Source: Nocardia asteroides (lineage in GTDB: Bacteria; Actinomycetota; Actinomycetes; Mycobacteriales; Mycobacteriaceae). Taken from it: a DNA stretch of 64,000 nucleotides. The position numbers and the translations under genes were made by a program. Below the pieces are notes generated by a model, which had not been told where the DNA came from, searched no databases, and saw nothing but the letters and a program-made list of their open reading frames with translations. The stretch spans positions 1,736,001 to 1,800,000 of the forward strand of contig NZ_CP089214.1 in the NCBI RefSeq assembly GCF_021183625.1, in the 5' to 3' direction. Positions 8,717 through 16,948 of the stretch are shown here, piece by piece (the stretch's first letter is position 1; each line of letters opens with the position of its first letter).

Positions 8717-9754
8717 ATGGCCTGGTTGGCACGGGAGTTCATCGCGGTTCCCGAGAACCGCAAGAACCAGCTGGTCTACAAGTGGCCGGACGTCACCATC
8801 CGGCGCTACTCGCGCGCCATCGTGAACGCCGACGAGCTGGCGCTCGTCGTGCGCTCCGGGCAGGTGCTCGCCACGCTCGGCCCGGGCAGGCACCGGATCG
8901 ACGCGGTCGAGCTCCCGGTGCTCGGCGCGCTGCTCGACGGCGTCACCGGGGGCAACCTCTACCGCGCGGAGCTGTACTTCGTCGCGGCCCGCGAGGTCAC
9001 CGGGCTGCGCTTCGGCGGCAGGCTGGCCGACGTCCGCGACCCGGTGAGCGAGCAGGTGGTGACGCTGCGCGCCTTCGGCGAGTTCGCGCTCGCGGTCCGC
9101 GATCCGGCGGTGCTGATCACCGCGCTGACCGGGACCACCGACCTCACCGACCCGGCCGCGGTGACCTCGTGGGCGGCCGAGCTGCTGCTCAAGTCCATGA
9201 AGGTGGCCGTCGCGCGCGGGGTCTCCGGCGGGCAGTGGCCGGTGCTCGGGCTCTCCGAGCAGCTGCGGCCGATCGAGGCGGCGGTGCTGCGGGAGACCAA
9301 TCTCGCGCTCTACGAGTACGGGCTGCGGATCCCGCGGATGGGCAACTTCGACATCACCCTCGCTCCCGAGGACGCCGAGCGGCTGAAGCGGCTCGCCAAG
9401 GACATCACCTACATCCGGCTGGCCGGCGACTTCCAGCGGTACGCCGCGGGTGAGCTCGCGCTCGGCGCCGGGCAGGGGCTGGCGCACGGGGGCGGAGGTG
9501 GCGCCGAGGGTGGATTGCTCGGCGCGGCACTGGGTTTGGCGGCGCTGCAGCAGCCCCGGGTCGTTCCACCCGCGATGCCGGAGCCCGCCGTGGGGTGCGG
9601 CGGGTGCGGGGCGGCGGCCCCGGCGGGCGCCCGGTTCTGCCCCGGGTGCGGCGCCCGGCTCGCCGCCGCGCCGCGGCACTGCCCCGGCTGCGGGGCCGAG
9701 GCCGCCCCCGGCGCGCGCTTCTGCGCCGCCTGCGGCGCCGGACTGCCCGGCTGA
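8717..9754 (+). CDS. SPFH/Band-7-like protein with C-terminal zinc ribbons
   Basis: 345 residues from the ATG at 8717, with GGAGGAGC in front; a GTG at 8687 is less likely. Residues 1-250 form an SPFH-like domain (NQLVYKWPDVTIRRYSRAIV near the start and VTLRAFGEFALAVRDPAVLI in the middle), related to stomatin and virion-core-like proteins. A glycine- and alanine-rich stretch follows. Two zinc-ribbon pairs end the protein: CGGCGAAAPAGARFCPGCG and CPGCGAEAAPGARFCAACG. There is no strong transmembrane segment, so it is probably a cytoplasmic or membrane-associated scaffold. Homologues are sometimes linked to stress or envelope integrity; the role here is unknown. Confidence 0.8.
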   Translation: MAWLAREFIAVPENRKNQLVYKWPDVTIRRYSRAIVNADELALVVRSGQVLATLGPGRHRIDAVELPVLGALLDGVTGGNLYRAELYFVAAREVTGLRFGGRLADVRDPVSEQVVTLRAFGEFALAVRDPAVLITALTGTTDLTDPAAVTSWAAELLLKSMKVAVARGVSGGQWPVLGLSEQLRPIEAAVLRETNLALYEYGLRIPRMGNFDITLAPEDAERLKRLAKDITYIRLAGDFQRYAAGELALGAGQGLAHGGGGGAEGGLLGAALGLAALQQPRVVPPAMPEPAVGCGGCGAAAPAGARFCPGCGARLAAAPRHCPGCGAEAAPGARFCAACGAGLPG

Positions 9755-9892
9755 GCGGTTCGGTCGCCGCCCGACCGGTGGCTCGGCAGCCGCCGGCCGC
9801 CGCGCCGACCGGGCGCGCCGCTTCCTCGAGGCCGCACCCGGCGGTGCGCCGCGAGCCTCGGCGGGTGCCGGAGCCGCGGAGCACGCGCCGGT

Positions 9893-12800
9893 TCACCCGG
9901 ATCGGGAGGCGTTCCCGGACTCGCCGCCGACCAGCCCGCGCACCTGCCGCGCCGCCACCGACAGGGTGGCGATGTCGTGGTCGTCGGCGGCGAAGATCTC
10001 GCGCAGCGCCGCGCCGGCACGTGCCAGCCTGGCCCGGTTGATCGACTCCCAGTAGGCGATCTTGGCGGCGACGCCGTCCTGCGGGCCGGTGGCGGCGAGT
10101 ACGTCCCTGGTGAGCAGCCGCCAGGATTCGTAGAGGTCGTCGCGGACCGCGAGCCGGGCCAGGGTGTGCCAGCGGTCGCCGCGGGCGAGCCTGCCGACCG
10201 CGGTCAGCAGCCGCTCGATGGCGAAGTGCTCGTTCAGCGCGTACATCAGCGCGGTCACCTCCGCGGGGTCGCGCTCGGCGATCTCGGCGACGTCGACGGC
10301 GTCGAGCAGCGGGCACAGCTGGATCAGCCGGTACACCTCCGCGGCGACGCCCGCGGGCGCGCCGTGCTCGACCGCCCACCGCGAGCGCGCGGCGAGGTCG
10401 GCGGCGAGGTAGCCGGTGAGCAGGGCGGGCACCGCGTCGGCGAGCACCCGGACCCGGTCCCAGTAGCGGGCGATCTCGGCCCCGATCGCGATCGGCTGCG
10501 GCCGGTTGGCCAGCAGCCACCGCGATCCCCGGTCCAGGGTGCGCTCGGCCTCCAGCTCGAGCTGGTCGCGGACCGCGGTCGGCATCGGCGTGCTGCGGAT
10601 CCGCTCGCGCAGCACCGGCAGGTCGAAGATGGCCGAGGCGACGGTGAACGCGCGGACGGCGTCCTCGGTGGTCGCGCCCGCCTCCTCGGCGAGCCGGAAG
10701 GCGTAGGTGATGCCGCCGTTGTCGACCATGTCGTTGACCACGACGGTGGCGACGATCCGCCTGCGCAGCGGATGCCGCGAGATGGCGGCGCCGAAGCGCT
10801 CACGCAGCGGGGCCGGGAAGTAGCCGGGCAGCACCCCGGCGAAGGCGGGGCCGTCGAGCAGCTCGCCGTCGAGCAGTTCGGCCTTGAGCGCGAGCTTGAC
10901 GTGCGCCATGAGGTTCGCGAGCTCGGGTGAGGAGAGGCCGCGGCCGTCGGCGCCCCTGCGGTCGAGCTCGGCGTCGGTGGGCAGCGCCGCCAGGCGGCGG
11001 TCGAGCCCGTGCCCGGCCTCCAGGGCGCCGATCAGCCGCCGGTGCACGCCGAGCATGGCGGGCGCGTCCGCGCGGGAGATGCCGAGCCGGATGTTCTGCG
11101 CGATGTTGTTGCGCAGCACCAGCTCCGCGACCTCCTCGGTCATCGAGGCGAGCAGCGGGTCGCGGTCGGCGGCGGCGAGCTCGCCCGCCGAGACCGCCGC
11201 GTCCAGCAGCACCTTGATGTTGACCTCGTGGTCGGAGCAGTCGACGCCGGCCGCGTTGTCCAGCGCGTCGGTGTTCATCCGGCCGCCCGCGCGGCAGAAC
11301 TCGATCCGGCCCAGCGCGGTCACCCCGAGGTTGCCGCCCTCGCCGATCACCTTGACCCGCAGCCGGTCCGCGTCCACCCGCACGGCGTCGTTGCCCTTGT
11401 CGCCGACCTCGGCGTCGGATTCGGTGCTCGCCTTGACGTAGGTGCCGATGCCGCCGTTCCAGAGCAGGTCGACCGGGGCCTGCAGCGCCGCCCTGATCAT
11501 CTCCGCCGGCGCGAGCGCGGTCACCTCGCGGGCGATGCCGAGCGCCGCGCGCACCTCGGGGGTGACCGGGATCGACTTGGCGGTGCGGTCGTGGACGCCG
11601 CCGCCGGGCGAGATGAGCGCGGTGTCGTAGTCGGCCCAGGAGGAGCGCGGCAGCGCGAACAGCCGGGCGCGCTCGGCGTGCGAGCGCGCGGCGTCCGGGG
11701 CCGGGTCGAGGAAGATGTGCCGGTGGTCGAAGGCGGCCACCAGCCGGATGTGCTCGGAGAGCAGCATGCCGTTGCCGAAGACGTCGCCGCTCATGTCGCC
11801 GACGCCGACCACGGTGAAGTCCTGGGTGCGCACGTCGACGTCCAGCTCGTGGAAGTGGCGTTCGACGCTGGTCCAGGCGCCGCGGGCGGTGATCCCCATG
11901 GCCTTGTGGTCGTACCCGGCCGAGCCGCCGGAGGCGAAGGCGTCGCCCAGCCAGAAGCCGTACTCCCCGGCCACCCCGTTGGCGATGTCGGAGAAGGTCG
12001 CGGTGCCCTTGTCCGCGGCGACCACCAGGTAGCTGTCGTCGCCGTCGCGGCGCACGACGCGGGTGGGCGGGCGGGTCTCGCCGGTGGCCCGGTCGACGTT
12101 GTCGGTGAGGTCGAGCAGCCCGGCGATGAAGGTGCGGTAGCAGGCGATGCCCTCGGCGAGCGCGGCCTTCCGGTCGGCCGCCGGGTCGCCGGTGGGCGCG
12201 GGCGGGCGCTTCACCACGAAGCCGCCCTTGGCGCCGACCGGGACGATCACCGCGTTCTTCACCGCCTGCGCCTTCACCAGCCCGAGGATCTCGGTGCGGA
12301 AGTCCTCCAGCCGGTCCGACCAGCGCAGCCCGCCGCGCGCCACCGAACCGAAGCGCAGGTGCACGCCCTCGACCCGCGGCGAGTAGACGAAGATCTCGTA
12401 CTTCGGCCGCGGCTCGGGCAGCTCGGCGATGGCGGGCGGATCCAGCTTGCAGGAGAGGTACTCCGGCGGCCTGCCCGCGGCGTCGCGGCGGTAGTGGTTG
12501 GTGCGCAGCGTCGCCTCGATCAGCCCGTGCACGGCGCGCAGGATGCGGTCCGCGTCCAACCCGGTGACCTCGTCGATCGCGGCCCGCAGCCGGGCGGCGA
12601 GCGCCGCCGCGCGCACCCCGCGGGTCGGCTCGGGTGCGTCCGGGTCGAAGCGGGCGGCGAACAGCTCCGCGCAGGCGGCGGCGATGGCCGGGTGCCCGAG
12701 CAGCACCCGGGTGATGTGGTCGAAGGTGTACGGGAACCCGGCCTGCCGCAGGTACTTCGCGTACGCCCGGAGCATGGCGACCTGCCGCCAGTGCAGCCCC

Positions 12801-14779
12801 GCGCGCAGCACCAGCTCGTTGAGGCCGTCGACCTCGGCGTACCCGAACCACATGGCCTCGACCGCGTCGGGGAAGCCGCGGCCGACGCCGGTGCGGGGCC
12901 CCGCGCCGATATCGCCCGCGCCGAGCCCGGCCTCCAGCTCCGGGTCGAGCGCACCGCGCAGCAGCGCGGCGGGCACCCGCAGCCCGAAGTCGAGGATCCA
13001 GCGATCCGCCGCATTCGCGCGCCGCACCCGGTGCGGGCGCTCGTCGACGACCTCGACGCCGAGGCTGTGCAGCACCGGAAGCACCCGGCTGAGCGAGACG
13101 CCGGCGCCGGTCAGGTAGAGCGTGAACCGCCACTCCCCCGACGGCGCGCCCGCGTCGCGGGCGAGGCGGGTGTCGATCTCGCCGTCGCGCAGCCGCTCCA
13201 GCCTGCGCAGGTCGGCCAGCGCGCGGTCCGGGCCGTGCTCGTCCCGGTAGCTCGGCGGGAAGGCGTCGGCGTACGCGTCGAGCAGCGCGGGGGTGATGTC
13301 GGGTGCCGCCGCGGCGGCGCCGCGCAGCCGGTCTGCCCAGGTCAGGGTGGCGTCCTGGAGCAGTTGCTGGACGCGGGCGCGGCCGTCGTCGGAGAGGTCG
13401 GCGGGTGTGGCGCCCGCGGCGCGGTGCACGGTGAAGTACAGGACGGCCAGCTCGGACTCGGTGGCCCTGGCGGAGTAGGTGATCCGCTCGCCGCCGTACT
13501 CGGCGCGCAGCACCTCGGTCATCCGCCGCCGCACCTCGGCGGAGTAGCGGTCGCGCGGGAGGTAGACCAGGCAGTAGAGGGCGTCGCTGCGCACGTCGCG
13601 GCGGACGAAGAGCCGCAGCTGCCTGCGCAGCCCGAGCGTCATCACGTCGGTGACGGTCTCGTAGAGCCTGCGCGCGTCGGTGGAGAACAGCTCCGCGCGC
13701 GGGAACGACTGCATCAGCTCCAGCATGGTCTGCCCGGAGAACGAGTCCAGCGCCAGCCCGGAGCGCGCGATGGCCTGCAGCGCCCGGCGGGAGACGACCG
13801 GGATGTCCAGGATGTTCTCGTGCAGCCCGGTGACGGCGAAGGTGCCGACGAAGACGTGCTCGCCCTGCACCATGCGCACGGTCTCGCCCGGCACGACGGC
13901 CCGGCTCCGCTCGCCCGCGCCGTAGTCGGCGACGCTCACGAAGTAGAGGTCGCGCGAGCCGGGCAGCAGCGATTCGACGGTGCCGTTGGACATGCGCAGC
14001 ACCGAGCGCTTCGGCCCGAGCAGCGGGACCGTCAGCGCCACCGACGCGTCGTTGCGCAGCACGCCGAGCCCGGTGCCCGGCACCTGCCACGCCTCGTCCG
14101 CGGTGGGGTTCGCGCGGCGGATCCGGTAGTAGCCGTAGCCGAGCACGGTGAAGTGGCCACCGCCCATCCAGCGCAGCAGCTCGGCGCACTCGGCGATCTC
14201 CGGGTCGTCGGCGCGCGCGGCGGCCCGGTCCAGGCTGCCCGCCACCTCGCCGAGCGTGCCGAGCATGGCGGGCCGGTGCTCGGCGACCCGGCGCAGGTCG
14301 TGCAGCAGCGGCGGCAGCGCCGCGGCGATCCGGTCGGCGGTCTCGGCGGTGAGGTCGGGCGCGAGCTGCACGTGGATCCAGGACTCGGCGAGCCCGGCGA
14401 GCGGCTCGCCGTCCGGGACCGCGACCCCGGTAAGGGCGCCGCCGTCGTCCCTGGTCACTGCGAAGACCGGGTGGATCACCTCGGTCACGGTGGCGCCGAG
14501 CCTGCGCAGCGCGGCGGTGACCGAGTCGACCAGCATCGGCATGTCGTCGTTGACGATCTGCACCGCCGCGCCGAGCCCGCCCGCGTCCCCCGGCCGGTAC
14601 ACCCGGGTGGCCGCCGAGCCCGGCGCGCGCACCGCGGCCAGCTCGCGGTGGCGGCGGAAGATCTGCTCGGCCCGGCCGGAGCCCGCCGCGGCGGCGCCCG
14701 GCGGGAGCCAGCGGAAGTACGCCGCCTCCGGGTCGTCCCCGAGCTGCCGCGGATTCGTGAACTGAGTGGTTGCCACCAT
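9893..14779 (-). CDS. gdh: Large (180-kDa class) NAD-specific glutamate dehydrogenase
   Basis: 1628 residues, the usual length of the mycobacterial Rv2476c-type enzyme. It converts glutamate to 2-oxoglutarate and ammonium with NAD+. The N-terminal third contains ACT-like regulatory segments (IVNDDMPMLVDSVTAALRRL). The catalytic core includes RWSDRLEDFRTEILGLVKAQ and the substrate-lysine region PVGAKGGFVVKRPP. The Rossmann part includes FTVVGVGDMSGDVFGNGMLL and KVIGEGGNLGVTALGRIEF. In mycobacteria this enzyme is inhibited by GarA, a PknG substrate, and pknG lies 3 kb away here. The promoter region holds palindrome A4 and a -10-like TAGATA. Confidence 0.95.
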   Translation of the reverse strand: MVATTQFTNPRQLGDDPEAAYFRWLPPGAAAAGSGRAEQIFRRHRELAAVRAPGSAATRVYRPGDAGGLGAAVQIVNDDMPMLVDSVTAALRRLGATVTEVIHPVFAVTRDDGGALTGVAVPDGEPLAGLAESWIHVQLAPDLTAETADRIAAALPPLLHDLRRVAEHRPAMLGTLGEVAGSLDRAAARADDPEIAECAELLRWMGGGHFTVLGYGYYRIRRANPTADEAWQVPGTGLGVLRNDASVALTVPLLGPKRSVLRMSNGTVESLLPGSRDLYFVSVADYGAGERSRAVVPGETVRMVQGEHVFVGTFAVTGLHENILDIPVVSRRALQAIARSGLALDSFSGQTMLELMQSFPRAELFSTDARRLYETVTDVMTLGLRRQLRLFVRRDVRSDALYCLVYLPRDRYSAEVRRRMTEVLRAEYGGERITYSARATESELAVLYFTVHRAAGATPADLSDDGRARVQQLLQDATLTWADRLRGAAAAAPDITPALLDAYADAFPPSYRDEHGPDRALADLRRLERLRDGEIDTRLARDAGAPSGEWRFTLYLTGAGVSLSRVLPVLHSLGVEVVDERPHRVRRANAADRWILDFGLRVPAALLRGALDPELEAGLGAGDIGAGPRTGVGRGFPDAVEAMWFGYAEVDGLNELVLRAGLHWRQVAMLRAYAKYLRQAGFPYTFDHITRVLLGHPAIAAACAELFAARFDPDAPEPTRGVRAAALAARLRAAIDEVTGLDADRILRAVHGLIEATLRTNHYRRDAAGRPPEYLSCKLDPPAIAELPEPRPKYEIFVYSPRVEGVHLRFGSVARGGLRWSDRLEDFRTEILGLVKAQAVKNAVIVPVGAKGGFVVKRPPAPTGDPAADRKAALAEGIACYRTFIAGLLDLTDNVDRATGETRPPTRVVRRDGDDSYLVVAADKGTATFSDIANGVAGEYGFWLGDAFASGGSAGYDHKAMGITARGAWTSVERHFHELDVDVRTQDFTVVGVGDMSGDVFGNGMLLSEHIRLVAAFDHRHIFLDPAPDAARSHAERARLFALPRSSWADYDTALISPGGGVHDRTAKSIPVTPEVRAALGIAREVTALAPAEMIRAALQAPVDLLWNGGIGTYVKASTESDAEVGDKGNDAVRVDADRLRVKVIGEGGNLGVTALGRIEFCRAGGRMNTDALDNAAGVDCSDHEVNIKVLLDAAVSAGELAAADRDPLLASMTEEVAELVLRNNIAQNIRLGISRADAPAMLGVHRRLIGALEAGHGLDRRLAALPTDAELDRRGADGRGLSSPELANLMAHVKLALKAELLDGELLDGPAFAGVLPGYFPAPLRERFGAAISRHPLRRRIVATVVVNDMVDNGGITYAFRLAEEAGATTEDAVRAFTVASAIFDLPVLRERIRSTPMPTAVRDQLELEAERTLDRGSRWLLANRPQPIAIGAEIARYWDRVRVLADAVPALLTGYLAADLAARSRWAVEHGAPAGVAAEVYRLIQLCPLLDAVDVAEIAERDPAEVTALMYALNEHFAIERLLTAVGRLARGDRWHTLARLAVRDDLYESWRLLTRDVLAATGPQDGVAAKIAYWESINRARLARAGAALREIFAADDHDIATLSVAARQVRGLVGGESGNASRSG

Positions 14780-14848
14780 CGACCTGTCGCCTTCCCGAGC
14801 GGGATTCGTCCGCGCCGCACCCGTTCGGCTATCCCTTACTCCTGAACG

Positions 14849-14874
14849 AACGAGCCGTTATCTAGCGGCACGTT
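14849..14874. promoter_or_regulatory. Second palindrome, site A4, before gdh (best copy)
   Basis: AACGAGCCG, eight bases (TTATCTAG), CGGCACGTT; 8 of 9 half-site positions pair. On the minus strand it contains TAGATA as a -10 box with TTGTTA 18 bases upstream. It begins 69 bases upstream of the gdh start. Confidence 0.5.
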
Positions 14875-14903
14875 GAACAGTGTAACAAGAGGGGAGCGCC
14901 GCG

Positions 14904-15590
14904 TCACGGCATCAGCAGGCCGGCCCGGTTCAGGAAGGTCCGCGCGGCGGCGGAGCCGGTGAAAGCGCTGGTCTCCAGCACCAGGCCGGTGCGCGAGTCG
15001 GCGTAGAGCACGGTCGTCGATGGGCCGACGGCGGCGTAGACGCGACCGTCGAGCAGGGCGGTCCCGCCCGCCGACCGCCACCGGCGCACGGTGGCGGCCA
15101 GCTGCTCCGGCGCGGCGAGTTCGGTGTAGAGCGTCAGCTCGCGCCCGCCCGCCAGCCCGCCGAAGAGCAGCGGGCTCCCCGCGGGCAGCACGCACCGCTC
15201 GGCGCGGCGGCCGGCATCGGCCCGCTCGCAGGAGGTGGCGGCGGCGAGCAGCTCGGGCAGCGCCTGCGCCGCCGAGACCGGTGGCGGCGGCGCCACCGCC
15301 GAGCGCAGCGGCGAGCAGGACCAGACCAGCACCGCGCAGAGCACCGCGATCAGCACGCCGACGGCGGGCAGCACGAAGCGCTGCCACTCCCCGCCGAGCA
15401 CGCCGGCGACCTTCTCGGCGTTCCGCACCACCTCGTGGGCGCCCTTGACCACCTCCTGCGCGCCGCGCACCGTGGTCTCGGCGACGTCGAGCGCGGCGCG
15501 CAGCGGCCCGCCGCAGTGGCCGCACCTGGACTCGCCGCCCCGGCTGCGATGCGCGCAGTACTCGCAGACCAGCTCGAGCGGGCCGGTCAC
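14904..15590 (-). CDS. Zinc-ribbon membrane protein of unknown function
   Basis: 228 residues from a GTG at 15590 whose codon overlaps the upstream stop as GTGA, so translation is probably coupled. It starts with a zinc ribbon (CEYCAHRSRGGESRCGHCGG, four cysteines). A short amphipathic helical stretch follows (TTVRGAQEVVKGAHEVVRNA), then one membrane segment (VLPAVGVLIAVLCAVLVWSC). An outer domain of about 130 residues contains a cysteine pair (CERADAGRRAERCVL). The topology is therefore a cytoplasmic ribbon and an extracytoplasmic domain. No family is recognised. It is cotranscribed with the discoidin-like protein, so the two may form an envelope complex. Confidence 0.75.
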   Translation of the reverse strand: MTGPLELVCEYCAHRSRGGESRCGHCGGPLRAALDVAETTVRGAQEVVKGAHEVVRNAEKVAGVLGGEWQRFVLPAVGVLIAVLCAVLVWSCSPLRSAVAPPPPVSAAQALPELLAAATSCERADAGRRAERCVLPAGSPLLFGGLAGGRELTLYTELAAPEQLAATVRRWRSAGGTALLDGRVYAAVGPSTTVLYADSRTGLVLETSAFTGSAAARTFLNRAGLLMP

Positions 15591-16528
15591 CGGCCGGTCA
15601 CCACGACCGAGGAGATGGCGGTGGTGTTCACCGCGGCGTCCCCGCTGGACTGCAGCACGGTGAGCACGATCCGGGAGGCGCGCAGCGCGGGCCGGATCGG
15701 CGTGACCACCAGGGTGCGCTGATTCAGCGTCTGCTGGGTGTAGACGGTGGAGTTGCCGTCGTCGAACTGGTAGGAGACCCGGCTGACCGTGCGGAATTTG
15801 TTCCACTGGTCGGTCCCGTCGGCGGCCACGCTGTCCCAGCCGGGGACGATGCCGATCGAGTCCACCTCGTAGGTCCGGCCCAGGTCGATCATCAGCACCT
15901 GGCCGTCGACCTTGTACGCGCGGACGCAGGACCACGCCTTCTCCGGCAGCCCGCTGAACGCGTCCATCGCCGCGGTGCTGCCCGGCGGGCACTTCGACTG
16001 CGCCGACTTCACCTCGATCGGCTCGGTGCCCGGCACCGCCGACGTGCTCGGCGCGGAGGTCAGCGGGGGCGCGGTGACGACCAGCGTGCCGATCGCGGCC
16101 TGCTCGTCGGTCCGGCCGCCGGTGCTCACCAGCGTCAGGATCAGCGCGAGCACCAGCGCCGCGGCCGCCGCGACGGCGACCTTCGGCCTGCGCAGCAGGG
16201 CGAGCCCGGCGGTGAGCGGCCCGGCCGCCCGGGGCCGTCGCGGTTCGGGGTCAGGCTCCGGTTCGGGGTCCGCGGCCTGCTCCGAGCGCGCGACATTGGC
16301 GAGGCCGGGCGGCGGCTCCGGCTCGTACTGTTCGCCGTTGAGCAGCGCCAGGATTCGCTCGCTTGCCTTCGGGCCGCCCGAACTCCGCAACGGTACCGAG
16401 ACCGGCCCCGACTGCTCCGGGTCCGGTGCGCCGCGGCCCGGCCCCGCGAGCGCCGGATCGGCGAGCAGGGTGTCGAGGAGCAGCGCGCGATGATGGAGAA
16501 AGACATCTCCCGAGTCCTCGTCGGGCAT
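15587..16528 (-). CDS. Membrane-anchored protein with discoidin-like extracellular domain
   Basis: 313 residues. A disordered cytoplasmic part of about 115 residues (with DPEPEPDPEPRRPR) is followed by one transmembrane helix (VAVAAAAALVLALILTLVS) and a serine/threonine linker. The C-terminal domain of about 140 residues has a galactose-binding or discoidin-like beta pattern: WSCVRAYKVDGQVLMIDLGR, then YEVDSIGIVPGWDSV, then VSRVSYQFDDG and ASRIVLTVLQSSG. Two cysteines bracket its start. Such domains bind glycans or surface polymers; the ligand is unknown. A TTCCCA dyad with one change lies 42 bases upstream, linking it to the ESX loci. It heads a two-gene operon. Confidence 0.75.
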   Translation of the reverse strand: MPDEDSGDVFLHHRALLLDTLLADPALAGPGRGAPDPEQSGPVSVPLRSSGGPKASERILALLNGEQYEPEPPPGLANVARSEQAADPEPEPDPEPRRPRAAGPLTAGLALLRRPKVAVAAAAALVLALILTLVSTGGRTDEQAAIGTLVVTAPPLTSAPSTSAVPGTEPIEVKSAQSKCPPGSTAAMDAFSGLPEKAWSCVRAYKVDGQVLMIDLGRTYEVDSIGIVPGWDSVAADGTDQWNKFRTVSRVSYQFDDGNSTVYTQQTLNQRTLVVTPIRPALRASRIVLTVLQSSGDAAVNTTAISSVVVTGR

Positions 16529-16570
16529 GTCGCCGAGCGTATCCGGGCAGCTCCGGCGCGGGCGCGGGCG

Positions 16571-16586
16571 ACATTCCCGCCGGTGG
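16571..16586. promoter_or_regulatory. TTCCCA-N4-TGGGAA dyad, site 4 (one mismatch)
   Basis: TTCCCG CCGG TGGGAA. It lies in the 67-base gap between the EspR-like gene and the discoidin-like gene, 42 bases before the latter's start. A GATACG box about 35 bases downstream on the minus strand may be its -10. Confidence 0.6.
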
Positions 16587-16595
16587 GAACCGGCG

Positions 16596-16931
16596 TCACT
16601 CGGAGAGGAAGTACTCCTGCGGCACGTCGAACACTCGGGCCAGCGCGATCACCAGGTCGAGCCGGGGGATGGCGTCGCCGTGGATCAGCCGGTACAGCCC
16701 CGACTGCGAGACCGGCACGTCCGGATAGGCCAGCTCCAGGTGCCTGGCCAGCGAGTACAGCGTCAGCGATCGGGTCGAGCCGTCCTCGGTGGAGACCACC
16801 GACTCCGCGATCAGATCCGACAGCCTGCGGGAGAAGATGGCCGCCGCCGCCTGGCGCGGCGTCAGCGCGGCCCCGTCACCCGGCGGTTCGGCCGTGTCGC
16901 CCATGGAGTCCGCTGCCACGGAAATAGTCAT
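16596..16931 (-). CDS. EspR-like helix-turn-helix (XRE-type) regulator
   Basis: 111 residues from the ATG at 16931. Residues 25-111 align in pattern with the DNA-binding part of mycobacterial EspR: FSRRLSDLIAE, a short insert, SLARHLELAYPDVPVSQSGL, YRLIHGDAIPRLDLVIALAR and VFDVPQEYF. The usual EspR C-terminal dimerisation helix is absent; instead there is a 25-residue acidic and alanine-rich front. EspR is a nucleoid-type regulator of ESX-1 genes in mycobacteria. Here the gene is the last of the ESX operon, 18 bases after eccE, so its level would follow that of the secretion system. It is the best local candidate to read the TTCCCA dyads, but this is inference. Confidence 0.75.
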   Translation of the reverse strand: MTISVAADSMGDTAEPPGDGAALTPRQAAAAIFSRRLSDLIAESVVSTEDGSTRSLTLYSLARHLELAYPDVPVSQSGLYRLIHGDAIPRLDLVIALARVFDVPQEYFLSE

Positions 16932-16948
16932 ATCGCCTACGCACCTCG

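Noticed and set aside
11009..14845. 1278-codon plus-strand open frame
   Set aside because: Mirror frame of the glutamate dehydrogenase gene; low-complexity composition and no domain.
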